Assembly (NCBI RefSeq): GCF_018446385.1
Contig: NC_055986.1
Span: 26,646,302-26,710,301, forward strand
Source: Zingiber officinale
Taxonomy: Eukaryota; Streptophyta; Magnoliopsida; Zingiberales; Zingiberaceae
DNA: 64,000 nt
Reading direction: 5' to 3'
Under the pieces are notes generated by a model. That model ran no database searches. It was given only the letters and a program-made list of their open reading frames with translations, and had not been told where the DNA came from. Shown piece by piece: positions 34,515-47,349 of the stretch. The stretch's first letter is position 1; each line of letters starts with the position of its first letter. Both the position numbers and the translations under genes were made by a program.

Positions 34515-37500
34515 ATGGTTAGCATAAGGAGAAGAAGATATTTGGGGCTATGTTCCGGTAACCATCGTTTTCAATTTCTTCTTTGATTAGCTCAATGATT
34601 GCTAGTTATTATTTTGCTCCTCAGACTTATGAGTATAGCGAATTTATATGCATGGTAATTTTACCTTTATTTGTGGAGAAAGCTAATCTTCATATTTAAT
34701 CAAAGTTCACCTTTTGAAAATCATGTTTATTTTATTTTTTAAATTTTGATCTTTTGAGAAATAATATTTTCTTTTCTTTTATCTTTGAAGCTTTTAATCG
34801 TTCTAGATGACTAGTATGCTATCACATTGGTGAGGGCATCTTATTACCTTCATTAAGTACTGAAATTAAAAATATTTATCATCAAAATGCATAATGGACA
34901 GGGTTGATTTGTTGTTTTGTCTTAGTGACATGAATCTCTTAGATCAATCTGAACTGGAAGTATTTTATTCAGTAACTAAATGAGCTTAGATGATGTACCA
35001 AACTTACAAATTCAGCATATATTTCTATTTTATAATGCAGGGAAAAGTTCCTTTCCTGTTTTGCTTCCTAAGCCAATGGATAATAATATTTCTGTGGATA
35101 ATTCTAATCCACATGTGAATCTAAATAGTGTGCATCCCGTTCCTTCAGTCGATACTGGCCTTGGAAAGATGGTATGATCAATTTGTTGGATCTTTTCAGT
35201 TTGTTAGGTTCTACTTTCCCCCCTTATTTTTATTTCCATGCATAACCTGATTATGTGTTCATTTGTACCTTTTTGTCATGATTTAAACCTGACTATTGGA
35301 CTTGGATGGAACTTCTACATTAATGAATTTTCTCTTATATATGATAATCTATGTTTGCTAATTTTCTATTTTCTTTGTTTTTATTATCCCTTGAGTAATT
35401 TTACTTTTGAACTGGTATGCAAAGTCATACTTATTTCTTTTATGGATCCTGCATTTAGTGTTGATTGATTGAACATCCCAATTTGTTTTATTTGGTGTTC
35501 AGTAAATATTTGTAATTTATGGCTGATAATATGCTTGCAACTAGCATAATTACATGCACACTAATTTTCTGAGTAGTAAAATAACTTGTAACTAGCTGTA
35601 CATGTAGATAGGCTTTAACAAATGAATTTATCTTGGTAGATCCAATAAGGATGATCTAGCAAAGATTCATGATTTCGTAACAACAAAAGTGTCTCCTTTC
35701 TGACAGTAGCCTCGTTCTTTTTCTGTAACTAGCAAATGGCGTCTTGGTTTTATGTAGGTAAAGTTTGGGATTGCCCTTGATGTTTAACCTCTATCATTTT
35801 GTCCATGAATTTTTGAAAAGCCTCAGAATTCTTGGTGTCTTTATTTCAGTTTCAATTTAAAGTGAACTGGTCCCTGTAGTGTAAACTTTTTTGATTTAAG
35901 GCACAACCTAATAAGTGCCACTTGGATTAATTAGAAAATTAAATGTAACTTGAGGACCAAATTTAAGATTTTCTAAGATTAAATGACCAATGTATTGTGG
36001 GGGTCAAACATCAGCCTCCCAATCGTTGATCTGTTTTTTGTAATCTTATAAACTTTGGTTATCAATAGTTAATTTTCTTGTGAAGGTTATGGATGTATTA
36101 TATCTATATACACCATTGATTCAAATATTTGAGCATTTCCTGAGAGTTTCAGATTAGAAAACTGAGTTAACCATGGCTGTGGTCATGCCTCATTCATTTC
36201 TAAAAAGAGTTGGTGTGAATGGCAGTGTGATAGAATGCACATTTAAAGACTAAAGCAAGACATCGAATGTGGTGTGGGGACATTTTAAAAAGAAAAAACT
36301 AAAGTAGGGCACACTCACACATCTAAAAGATGAAATGTCATATTGCTCTATGACAATTATTGGCTGAAGCAGTTTCAAAAAAGAAAATGTAGTTGAAGGA
36401 TCTCAGGACCTATGGCAAGAAAAGAATACTGGTGTTCTTTAAAATCATAATTTGAATCACATTATTAGTCGGATTTAGAAAACAAGAAGTTTACCTTATG
36501 AGAAAGATTTGTGATTGCAAGAATTTTAAAAGCATGGAAGATTGGAAGCATGCATTCAAGTCATCGCAAGCGCATAGGCAGGTATGCAGACACATATGTG
36601 GTATGTAGTCCCATATGTGGTTCATGTTAGAAGTACTTCGAATTAATTATATTTGGAAAACTACACAATAGCATGTGCAATAAAATATTGAAATTTGCAT
36701 CCATTATACTTTTATCGAAATAATCAACTAAACAATCCATAAAAAATAAAAAAAATTACAACTATTTCATACTATTTCAATATTCCAATCTAACCAATCT
36801 TTATAGACATAAATTGTGCATCTATCACATAACGTATCCATTTTATTAACCTAATATATAAAAATGCACAATATTAAAACACTTGACATGTACCGCTATA
36901 AGTGTTTTTTTTACTTTCATCACCAAGCCATAATTTTTCTTTGTGAAAAGTTTCAAAAGTATTGTTCCTCTAGTGAGATTAACTAACTAAATGACCCTTG
37001 CACTCTTAATCAAATTCCTCATCATGGACAGTCCTCACTATTTAGTTTTTTCATTATATTAAGGCAAATGCTAGTTTGCTAAGATCATCTTAATCAAATT
37101 CGTCATCATGGACAATCCTCACTATTTTTTTCCATTATATAAAAGCAAAATATTAGTTTGTTAAAATAATATTTTATGTGAATATGTGAATGTTTTTGAT
37201 GAGTCAGTCTAATTTGAATGTAAATGTGCCCAGAATATTGTCGCCTAGACAATATATTCTACTCTAGATTGCTCACTTTTGGGACTGGAAATGAGATTTG
37301 TAATGAGATCTTTTACTGCATATGCATGTGTATTCTTAAGTGCTTTATTTTTTTGTTTCTGAAAACAATATGATTAAACAACAGTTCACTAAGAGATGTA
37401 TTCTGACTAAAATATAGTTGGTGAAGTTTTGAGTCACATGCTCTATCTTCATCTTCAAGAATCTTGAGTTAAGAAATCAGACTATAGATGGTGCTTCTGA

Positions 37501-39996
37501 TTTTGTTTCATAGGCTGAAGAACACCATAACAAAATTTTCACATGCAAATTGTGTGGTTGCCTCCTAAATTGATCTGACGATTATCTTAGTTGTTTATCA
37601 ATCAAATTCAGCTTCTATATAACAGGGCTGTTCAGTACGAGCTAGCTTTAACTTTTTTTTATTTTTCAGAACATATCAGTCTTATAGTAAAAAATATTGG
37701 ATGAGAATCAATCTTAAATTAACGGCATTACAACAACATAAGTGATAATATACCTAGATACACCACTGAAAAAAAAAGTAACAGAAATTGATTATATTCT
37801 TGTACATTCTTTGCTATATATATATATATATGTAACAGCAGATTATCTGTGCCATTTGGGGTTGTAGATACCTGTGATAGCATTGCCTCACTGGTATCAT
37901 GTTAATATTTATCTTACTGCCTCATGTAATCTATTGATGGAAGTGACATTAATTTACTGAAAGGATATAACATAGGTGTTGAAATACATGTTAAAGGGAG
38001 TAGAAAGTGAGGAGAGGATAAAACTTACTTGGATGAAAGATATGAAGGGACTGAGCTGCAGAGGGAAAATGACACAAAAGATGTACATAAAAGGAGCTTT
38101 ATATGTAATTTTACGATATTTTGTCTTCCTCCTGTTCATTTTACATCCAAGTAAACAGACCCTTAGTTCACATTTGAGAAGGCCTCTTGCTTAAATAGCT
38201 AAAGCTCCCCCACCTAAGTTCTTTAACATTTTGGGTTGGGTTATGTTCCATTTTGAGCTTTAGCATGGTAACAGAGTAGCAATGTTGGGCATGATATACA
38301 TGTTAAATACTTATGCTATTTTGCAGGAAGACAAGTCTGCAGCATTTTTTAGATCCACGAATGCATTTGACTCAAGCATGTCAAAGGAGGAGCCAAATAA
38401 TTACTATCCTGGTTAGCTCTTTCAAATATTCTAATTTTTAGTGTAGGCTATGAAAATAGGACTCTATGTATCAAGATTTAGCTTCGTTTTTTCCTCACTT
38501 GCATGGAATCATGTATTTGAAAACAGAAGATAAAATTGCATCGTCTCTGTACCTTCAAGTCATTTCTTTATTATTGATGCCAAAACATATGTATATGAGG
38601 AATAAAAAATGCCACTTGTTACCTAAGATAGAAAAAAGGAATTACATCCCCCTTTAGTGACTTAGCGTGCCTCACCATGATTGATATGTGTTGAAATGAT
38701 GAGACTGGAAATGCATACTTTTGGGTGTCAAGGATTTATAAATTTCTCATGAAAGGTTTCGGCTTGCTATATATATATTAGTGTATAGATTCCTTTGATT
38801 GTGTACCTGAAGTGATATGCCCTTTCATTGCTCTTATTTTTAGGCAAAGAAATTAAACGCAGAAAGCGACATAGGAGAAAGCACTATGAAGACCAGGAGC
38901 CATGCATAATGAGAGGGGTATATTTTAAGAATATGAAATGGCAAGCAGCAATAAAAGTTGAGAAGAAACAAATTCACCTAGGAACAGTTGGATCTCAGGA
39001 AGAAGCTGCACGATTGTATGACAGGTATCAATCCATAAGATGCAGTCGTGAGCATGTTTTTCCATCTTCACCAGCAATGTCACACAATTAAGACAGAGCT
39101 TTAGAAGTTGTGGTTAGAATTTTTCTGTATCGCTACCTCAACTCTTAACAGGCATAGGCTTTGCATAATTATTCATTGAACTTTGACAGGAAAGAATCTG
39201 GGAACTAATTTAGATCAATATAACAATCTACAAGAAAAATAAAGAATATTGATAGGAATTAACTGATCCTAGCCTTTAATAAAGTTATATCATACTGAAA
39301 TATTCCCTATACTTTAGACTGATACTAGTTGCGAATGTAACAACATAAAGGTAGATGAAAATCTGCAGTAAAAAAAGTTCAGTTGTGAATTGATACATGC
39401 AAGTTCTACATTCTCAAGTAACTTCAGTTGGCTGCTGAAAAATGGCATGGTACCATGTAAATGTCAAAGGTGCTTTGGAGCAACATGAATTTTTTTTTTT
39501 TGACAGAACAGAATAAGAAAGTTTGTGTTGAAAGAATAAAACATTGAGTAGGTGCTATAATTTCTCTATCTTGGTCATGTTTCTCATAAAATTGGTGCCT
39601 TCTCTGTATCTTGATTCTTTGTTTTGGACATACAGAGCGGCTTTTATGTGCGGGAGAGAACCTAATTTTGAGCTCTCAGTGGAGGAAAAAGAAGAACTTA
39701 GACAATACAACTGGGATGAGTTTCTGGCCCTGACTCGCAGTGCAATTAACAACAAGAGTACATAAAATGAAGCTCATCTATATATTCATTTTTCATGCTC
39801 AACTAAATGTGATGCTGAACTGTTGATGTTAAATTGGTTTTGTTTACCAGAGCAGCAGAGAAAGTTCAGTGTAGGGAAGCAAAAAAAGTCAGAGACTAAA
39901 ACCACATATAGCAACTGGGAGCACGAAAGAGCCACTCGTGCGTCATCTATGTCTGATGATGAAGACGATGATGTCGATGTCGATGTCGACCCTTAA
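34515..39996 (+). CDS. Soloist-type AP2/ERF-like transcription factor (At4g13040-like)
   Basis: Six coding exons: 34515-34557, 35041-35171, 38327-38411, 38844-39024, 39636-39757, 39851-39996. They total 708 bp, 235 residues, with all phases matching and GT-AG introns. The start MVSIRRRRYLGLCSG and the following SSFPVLLPKP are family hallmarks. A basic stretch at residues 91-100 (KRRKRHRRKH) is a likely nuclear signal. The single divergent AP2 domain spans about 110-165 (MRGVYFKNMKWQAAI, IHLGT, EEAARLYDRAAF, EPNFEL) and lacks the usual YRGVRQR start. The tail from about residue 222 is acidic (DDEDDDVDVDVD). Family knowledge: the Arabidopsis member is the lone 'Soloist' of the AP2/ERF superfamily and has been linked to salicylic-acid defence. 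Intron 2 is 3.2 kb. Exon boundaries are inferred. Confidence 0.9.
37015..37162. repeat. 74 bp tandem duplication inside intron 2 of the Soloist gene
   Basis: CTTAATCAAATTC(C/G)TCATCATGGACA starts at 37015 and 37089. The copies differ by scattered substitutions and small indels. No coding content. Confidence 0.75.
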
Positions 39997-40936
39997 GTCT
40001 GTCTCATAATTAACCAAGACCCGAGAAATCCAAAACAACAAGCTCCCATAGTTACAGAGTCGAGACTAGTTTCTATACGTGTATATATAGATGATAACCA
40101 GGTAATATTCTTGTTAATTTGCTTTGCAACTAAGGCCCCTATTAGGGCGATTTACTCTTTGAAGCATCAGTATCCTCAAATACGTTCTTGTTTGAGATAC
40201 CATTTGTCAACATTTTTCAGAAAGTCTTTTTCTTACCGTGCAAGCTATTTTCTGTCAAATTTGTTTTACTGGAATCTGAAAAACTTGTGACACGAACGAA
40301 TTTGTCATGGTCACGTGGTGCCGGTTATGCAATTGTGTTACTCTCTACTATTTATTTACTTTTTAATTTTTTTAATTAACATTGGATATCCAACTAGTGT
40401 GACAAAAGACGATTCACTTAGGGTCAAGATACGAGGGAGAACATGTTTAGATATGTTTAAGTTTTGATCTCAAAATTAATATCTCATGTTTTAATCACTG
40501 CACCACCCGAGCATATCTGGATATCTAACTCGTGCTTCAACTATTAATTGACATGGATTGAACCATCTAATCTAATTGTGTAATTCGGGTCTTATAACTT
40601 TAGTTTATATTATGTTCATGTAAATTGTAATAAATATATATAAAGAGAAATGATATCATAATGATGCTAGTAAGCATCTAAATTTGTTTAGGTAATATTA
40701 TAATTCAATCTTAAGTAAAACTCTAAATGACATAAACATCAGTTAAAAAATACAATAACAAAAAACGACCAACAGATTTTAGATATATATAGATTAGAGT
40801 CTCAAATTTTTGTTTAAGCTCCTGATTATCTCAATCAGATTTTATTTTTAGGGTTTAAAAATTATGTTATAGTATTAAGTATATAAAAATTTTCAAAAAG
40901 AAATTTTTTTTTTAAGGTGCTCACAGGATTTAGTGC

Positions 40937-40973
<37 letters not shown>

Positions 40974-41682
40974 GATATACTATGGATCTTAGGTCGTAAA
41001 CTTGCGTACACCCTCGACTAGGGGCGCCTTAAATGCACTCGAGGCGCCTTGAGTCTAGGGTGCACACGGGTTCGTAGCTAAAATCATCATTTTTTAGTTG
41101 ACACCAAATATCTAATTCTTTAAACCAATTAATCCATAATGACTGGCTCAACCCTATAAAAGTTTTCCACCGACCACTAAAGTAAATCAGGAAGCACTAA
41201 TAGAGGTTCATCCAAATAACCAGTGTTCTTAGATCCACTTTTCACTAGAAGAAAAATCCTCATAACTCAGATTCAAACTTTATATCCTTAGTTATCGGCC
41301 TAACGTTTACCGTTGATATTTGATGTTTAACTTGAGATTTCAAAAGCTCAGATATGTTTTTAATTGACATCTTCACTATATATGATTTATTATCTTGCTA
41401 TTTAATTAAGAATCTAGACTTTTTAATAACCAACTCTCAATTGATTTGGTGAACCCCAAAATTAAGTTTCATTAATGTCATTTTTTTCTTTTCATACTGC
41501 AAATAATTTCAAGGCTTATCAGCAATTTCAACTTCTTATCTTTCTCAAATGGCATACGCATTATTATCTGCATCACTTCTTTTCACCGCTTCAATTCTCA
41601 TCGATTCTCAGCGTTCTCTCCTCCCATCTCCCTCTCTAATTTTTGCTATAACTTTCTCCTTTTATCCTTTTTAATTCGATAA
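39997..41682. other. 3' UTR of the Soloist gene and AT-rich spacer
   Basis: The first ~120 bp after the stop should be 3' UTR; I see no clear polyadenylation signal. The rest is AT-rich with a TA run at about 40940-40968 and two GGCGCC words near 41030-41050. No gene or complete element is visible before the Gypsy-2 LTR. Confidence 0.5.
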
Positions 41683-42534
41683 TGATGAGGGGTCCTACTA
41701 AAAATAAGTCAAAATAAGGAAGACCGACTGACATGAAAAACAAAGTCAAGAAGGGTATCTAAGTCGGCTAAGCAGGCCAGGTGCAGCCGAGCGAACTGGG
41801 TATGGCCGAGAGGACCGGTATGGCCGAGCGGATTGCGTATGGCCAAGCGAATGACGCCAGTTTAGGAGACAAGTAAGCCGGGTAATATTGCCCTCCGACA
41901 TCAAAGGAAGCTAAGCAGCAGCTGGTCTCGCTAACCGGGCTCCGCATCCGGTCAAACGAGGATAACCGACGACCATCAAGAAGCAAGGAAAGAGATGAGC
42001 TGACAGACCCTAAGGACACTGCCGAGCGGGGGCAGCTCGGCCGAGTGGACTCCGGTCGGCTGCGCATGACCCCACTAAATATCTTGTCATATCCTTTTGA
42101 GAATTTGTGTCACTGACAGCAGAGCATGTCCAGCAAACAATCATACTTTAGAAGCTCTCAGGCTGTCACATCAGAGAATTGCATAGTTGTTTAAGGAATT
42201 ATATCAAGGATACTTTTCGATTGTTCTTTTCTTAGGACGAAAATGTGTTTACACTTTGAGATGTGTGCACGAACACTACAATGACACTATAAAAGGGAGT
42301 TCCCATCTACAAGAGGAGGTATGCGCAACTTTATTTCCTACACACTTTCTCTACAGTTCTTCCTCCTTTGAGATCACCAGAGACTGACTTGAGCATTGGA
42401 GGGCCAATGCCAGAAACCCTTTCCTGGCCCGACACTGACGCTTTTGTGTTGCAAGACTACATCGAGTCTTCGCTTGATCAACCTTCTGGCCACATCCCCA
42501 ACTCACCACCATCTCCATTTTTCGGAGAGGATTA
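41683..42534 (+). repeat. Gypsy-2 5' LTR
   Basis: Begins TGATGAGGGG and ends GAGGATTA just before the primer site; about 850 bp, similar in size and GCCGAGCGG-type composition to the LTRs at 26821 and 59678. The left boundary is judged from the change from AT-rich spacer and is uncertain by some tens of bases. Confidence 0.65.
42288..42294 (+). promoter_or_regulatory. TATA box of the Gypsy-2 LTR
   Basis: TATAAAA in the expected position in the last third of the LTR, matching TATATAAA in the Gypsy-1 and Gypsy-3 LTRs. Confidence 0.55.
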
Positions 42535-42538
42535 TATT

Positions 42539-42554
42539 TGGCACCGTCTGTGGG
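42539..42554 (+). other. Gypsy-2 primer-binding site
   Basis: TGGCACCGTCTGTGGG, a one-base variant of the TGGCGCCGTCTG site in Gypsy-3. The tRNA is not assigned. Confidence 0.75.
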
Positions 42555-42580
42555 AACACCACTGTAGTCGAAGTGAGAAG

Positions 42581-42830
42581 ATGGAAGACGCTAAACGATT
42601 CACCACAATGACGTTAACACCAGAAGAGTTGGACATGTTGATATAAGCATGAGCTGTGAAGATATTGGAACAGCAGCAGGCAATGGTCGGTCGCTAAGCG
42701 GACGAGCTCGCAGCATTGGCGATAGAACATCAAGACGAACATAGAGGTCGAGCCAAAAATCTTGCCGCTCGCAAGCCTAACAATAAGCCAACTGGTACAT
42801 TCGGAGATGCACTGAATGCACGAGAGTGAA
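42581..42830 (+). pseudogene. Gypsy-2 gag N-terminal fragment
   Basis: ATG at 42581 opens MEDAKRFTTMTLTPEELDML, parallel to the Gypsy-1 start, followed by a TAA near 42644 and a TAA near 42695. Similarity to gypsy gag fades at about 42780-42850 where the foreign LTR fragment begins. Confidence 0.65.
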
Positions 42831-43555
42831 AGTTGTAGTAGTTGTTGTTTTGAAGCTCCTGGTCGAAGACCTTTATATAGGTCCATTATGGGAGCCTGGA
42901 ACCCCTCCGAGCGTCTGGACCACACCAGTCGATTTGCCTCAGCCAGTCGACACGCTCCACCTCAGCTTCTGGATGAGTTTTCGGTCCGGGCGTTTGGACC
43001 AACTCCGGGAACCTGGATAGACTCCAAGCACTTGAACCGCCCGGGTGCCCATGGTACCCGCCCGGGCAAGCTGGTTCGAGCGCCCGGACCAACTCCAGGC
43101 GCCCATATCCCTTTCGGATGCCCCAACTCTCCTTTTCTTCAACAGTTTCTTCCCTGCAAAAAGGGTTAGTCCAAACAATAGAAAATATATTTACCATGCA
43201 AAACAGAGTTAACACAACATAATAAAATAAGAGTAGTAATTAGATCCTGTCTCCTCGAGACCAGGATCTAGTTAAGGTTTCAGCTTAGGTTTTCCAAATG
43301 GACCTAAGTTAGACTAACGCCTATAGTTCCCTCAACGGAGAACGTGTTCTCACTAGATCTCTCTTCCAGTTGCTTACCTTCACTTACCAACTACAGTCAC
43401 TTGACTTGCCTTTGACCCACCAGGTCTTCCCGCCAATTGTCAGGTCCGCAAACCCAATTGGATTTTGATCAGTTGTCAGGTCTCGCAGACCCAACAGGAC
43501 TTCCCGCCAGATATCGGGGCACGCTGACCTATCTAGAGTTCCCACCAGCTATCAG

Positions 43556-45362
43556 TGTTGGGATCGTTCGTACTCGGCTAGAGAGGGGGGTGTTAATAGC
43601 CGCCCCAAATTCTCGCGTTCTTCCTACAGTTAGGGTTAGTCGCAGCGGAAATACAAGGAAGAAACTAAGGAGAAGAAAAACAAACCGATGTAACGAGGTT
43701 CGGAGATGAACTCCTACTCCTCGGCGTGTCCGTAAGGTGGACGAAGCCTACCAATCCGTCGGTGGATGAGTCCCCGGAGAACCGGCTAAATATGAGCTCC
43801 TTATGGGTGGAGAAACCTCGCCACAACTACTTCTTGCAACAGCAAGATAAGGAGAACAAATACAAGAGAAACAAGAAGTAAATACACAGCAAATGTAAAC
43901 AACCCTTGCCTTCTTGTCGACTGTTGAAGAAGCAACAGCTTCTCAGACGCCAACCACAGCAGCAGCTCAGTCGGAGTCCCAGCCGAAGGAAGAAGCTCAC
44001 GCGAAGCTTGCGAAGAAGAGCTCAACAAAGCTCAAGCACCAGAGCAGCTCGAAGAAGAGGAAGAAGTAGCACAGAAGATGCCTCGTCTCCTTTATACCTG
44101 CGAAGAAGCAAGAAACTAGCCGTTGCGTTGCAACGGCTAGAACTCGATCGAGCTGGACCGATCAGCCTACCGATCGGTCCCCGGACCGATCGGTCGGAGA
44201 CATTCGCGTACTCGTCGATGCGTGGACCGATCGGGACACTGGATCGGTCCACGACCGATCCTTCCTTTCCTTCGCGATGCTCGTCTACGTCGGTCCACGA
44301 CCGTCGGGCATCTTTGATCGATGCGTGGACCGATCGTCAGTCCTTCTTTTTCGCCTCTGTTTTCTTACTGATCGGTCACGATCTCAATCAGAATCTGATT
44401 TGATGCTCGATCGGTCACCGACCGATCCAGAGAAGACTGGATCGATGTCGGTGACCGATCCGGAGCTTGGATTTTGCCCAAACCAAGTCCCAAGACTTCA
44501 AACCAATATCCGGTCAACCTTGACCTATTGGTACTTCATCCCTAGCATCGGTCACTCCCTTGACCTGCTAGAACTCCCGCCAAGTGTCGGTCAATCCCTT
44601 TGACCTACTTGGACTTTCCTCGTCACGATGTCCGATCATCCACGATCCATCTGGATTTTCCCTGCCCTGGATTCACTCACCGGGACTTTCCACACTACCT
44701 AACATCCAGTTAGGACTTTCTCATTGCCTAACATCCCAGTTAGGACTTTTCCTTGCTGGCTTCACTCACGGGACTTTCCAACCGCCTAACATCCAGTTAG
44801 GACTTTGCTTGGCTTCACTCACGGGACTTTCCAACCGCCTAACATCCCTTAGGACTTTCCCACCTGGCTTCACTCACGGGACTTTCACCTGCCTAACATC
44901 ACGACTTTCCACTTCCCAGCTTCACTCACGGGACTTTCAACCGCCTAACATCCATTAGGACTTTCCCACGCCTCCACTCACTGGGACTTTTCCGTGCCAA
45001 GTCTCCATACTTGGACTTTTCGTGTGCCAAGCTCCTGCTTGGACTTTTCCAGCCAAGTCTCCATACTTGGACTTTTCAATGCCAAGCTCCTGCTTGGACT
45101 TTTCGCGTGCCGAAGCCCCCTGGACCCATTGGTCAACCGGTCAACCTTGACCTAAGGTTGCACCTACAATCTCGAACACCTATTCTTGTCATATATCAAG
45201 AATAGAACTCTCTGAGTGTCAAACATCAACATGCAACACAACTAGGTCAACCTTGACCTAAGGTTGCAACAATCTTCCCAAGTCAAACATCAAAATACAA
45301 CTCGAGTCAAGTCAACTCGAGTCGGGTCAACCAGTCAACCTTGACCTAATGTTGCACCAACA
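43556..45362 (-). repeat. GagC LTR (3' LTR of the minus-strand element)
   Basis: 1807 bp. About 44640-45110 is an array of 35-45 bp units containing ACTCACGGGACTTTCC and CTTGGACTTTT words. About 44140-44470 is a block of GGACCGATCGGTCC-like palindromes. Minus-strand TATAAA at 44091-44096. Confidence 0.9.
44640..45110. repeat. GGACTTTCC-centred tandem array in the GagC LTR
   Basis: Imperfect units alternate 'CTAACATCC(A)GTTAGGACTTTCC' type with 'CTTCACTCACGGGACTTTCC' type, then 'CCAAG(T/C)(C/T)TCC(A)TACTTGGACTTTT'. The other LTR has the same array at about 49915-50370 with several units shortened. Confidence 0.75.
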
Positions 45363-45376
45363 ATCTCCCCTTTTGA
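45363..45376 (-). other. GagC polypurine tract
   Basis: Minus-strand TCAAAAGGGGAGAT touching the LTR. Similar CTCCCC(C)TTTTTGA words recur inside the tail at about 45530 and 45660. Confidence 0.75.
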
Positions 45377-46016
45377 TGTTTGACAAACCATAATCAAGTT
45401 AGGTTAACCCGATAACCTAACTTAGGTTTTCCAACCATCTTCCAATGTCCAATGTTCTTTCCTTGAACATTCTCTAGACATTCTCCCCTTAGGTTAACCT
45501 GATAACCTAACTTGGGTTCTCTAATAATTCTCCCCCTTTTTGACACACATCAAAAAGTATTCCAATGTTCTTCCTCGAACATTCCTTGACAATCTTCCCC
45601 TAGCTTAGGTTAAACCGATAACCTAACTTGGGTTCTCCAATAATTCTCCAATGAACACTCTCCCCTTTTTGACACACATCAAAAAGAATAAGGAGGGTAT
45701 CAAGGTCAAGAGTTTCTTCCTAATGAAAGTCCCATACCTTTCATTGAAACTCTTATTTTCCCTTTGATACTAAGCTCAACAATCCACTTAGTGATAATCC
45801 CATATCACTAATCCTCAAGGAGTAAAAACTCCCCCTAAAAGTCAACTCCCCTTGACTAATAGTTAAAACTCCCCCTAAAGGCCAACTCCCCCTTGACCAT
45901 TGCACCAACAATGTCTTGGAGAGTTTCAAACCTTTAGAAATCTAAAAACCAACTTTCAGCCGAAATTTCAGACATGCAGTCGAATTTCAGCACATTGGCA
46001 CGCTATCAGACCTCAC

Positions 46017-46107
46017 TGGATCGGTCACCAGACCGATCCACAGCCCTCTGGATCGGTCCAGTGACCGATCCAGCCCTCCCTGGATCGGTCCAGCGACCGA
46101 TCCAGAC
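46017..46107. repeat. GGATCGGTC palindromes in the GagC tail
   Basis: Three inverted repeats of the form CTGGATCGGTC-N5-7-GACCGATCCAG, the same core as the GagC LTR palindromes, about 30 bp apart. Confidence 0.8.
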
Positions 46108-47349
46108 ACTGATCACAGGGATTTCTGATTTTTCCTCTCCCGAAATTCAGAAACCCCTAATAAATTCCAGAAAATTCGAAAAATTGTGAAATTTTGAGGA
46201 TACATTCCTCATATCATACACTATCATGGAAAAATAATTTTCTATGGAAATAACTTCCATTTTCAAATCTTGATACAAAATTCAAAAACTTTGAAATAGT
46301 TCAAAGTTAAGTCAACTTTGTATCACAATGTTCAATGATGAATGCTATCACTAGGAAAGCTTCATCAAGGTTTTTCAAAACAATTTTGAAATGATTTCAA
46401 ACCCTTTAATTTGGGACCACAATCTTAGGGCTATATGTACATGACTTGTACACAAGCTTTCCCTATGATCCCCCATATCTTGAATTAGGCTCATCTAGGT
46501 ACAAGAGCTATACACCTTGATCCTAATTCATGATCCTAATATCTCACACACATCTAGAGTGTATCAAGCACATCCATGTCAATTTTGATGTGAGATATGG
46601 GTTTAGGTATCTTAGGCTAAGGTCTCATGCATTTTCTAAACACAAATTTGATCTCAATATCAAAATGTGTTTTTCATCCTTAAATCAATTCAATTGATTA
46701 TTAATGCAAGAGATGATGACATGGCATAAATGATATCATAAATGGAAAACATGTGCCAATGTCATGATGTCATGGCATAAAGTATGAAAACTTAAATAGA
46801 GCATGACATATAAACTAGCCTAAGCACTATCATGACATTTCAAATGATGATAAAACTAAACATGATGTCATGACATGTCATATGGCAAACAACCATGGTA
46901 AGTTAACACAAATAAAATACCTAGATTACCTATCTAAGTATCCTTAATCACTTAGTTAACTTAAATTCTAATCCTAGATTGCCCAAAGTGCTCCAAGAAA
47001 ATGTTAAAACCCAAATTGGCATTTCTTGATCTCTTGTTTGATTTATACCATTTTAAAAATTTTACAAGAGTAGCACTTCTAAATTAAGGCCCGGATTGCC
47101 TTGATTACCTAAGAGAATATCAAAAATCCCAATTTGATATTTCTCTAGGTTTTCACATTGTGTCAATTTAAAGTAAGATTAATATATTCTCACTTTGGCA
47201 CACTTTACTCTTCCAAGGAGTGAATGATAAAGATTATTCCATTTCATTTTCAAAGGTTCCCAAAAACCTTGAAAATGCTCCTTGAGTGTCAATTTCCTCA
47301 AAGTTGGGTTAACTACCCTTCTTATTGGAGTTGACACTCTCTAACCCAT

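Larger units (their letters stand above)
45363..47349 (-). other. GagC non-coding tail
   Basis: About 2 kb without coding potential. Next to the gag stop it reads, on the minus strand, GATGGGTTAGAGAGTGTCAAC, as do the GagA and GagB tails. One ACTCTT-type hairpin is at 47207-47221. Three family-specific palindromes lie at 46017-46107, and repeated 'GGTTAACC(T)GATAACCTAACTT' words at about 45405-45640. Confidence 0.7.

Noticed and set aside
37816..37832. TA run in intron 2 as a possible transposon end
   Set aside because: Simple sequence only; no inverted repeats or target duplication seen around it.
44640..45110. GGGACTTTCC matches the NF-kB site found in some viral LTRs
   Set aside because: Plants have no Rel/NF-kB proteins; the match is a short word in a degenerate array, so only a plant factor could use it.
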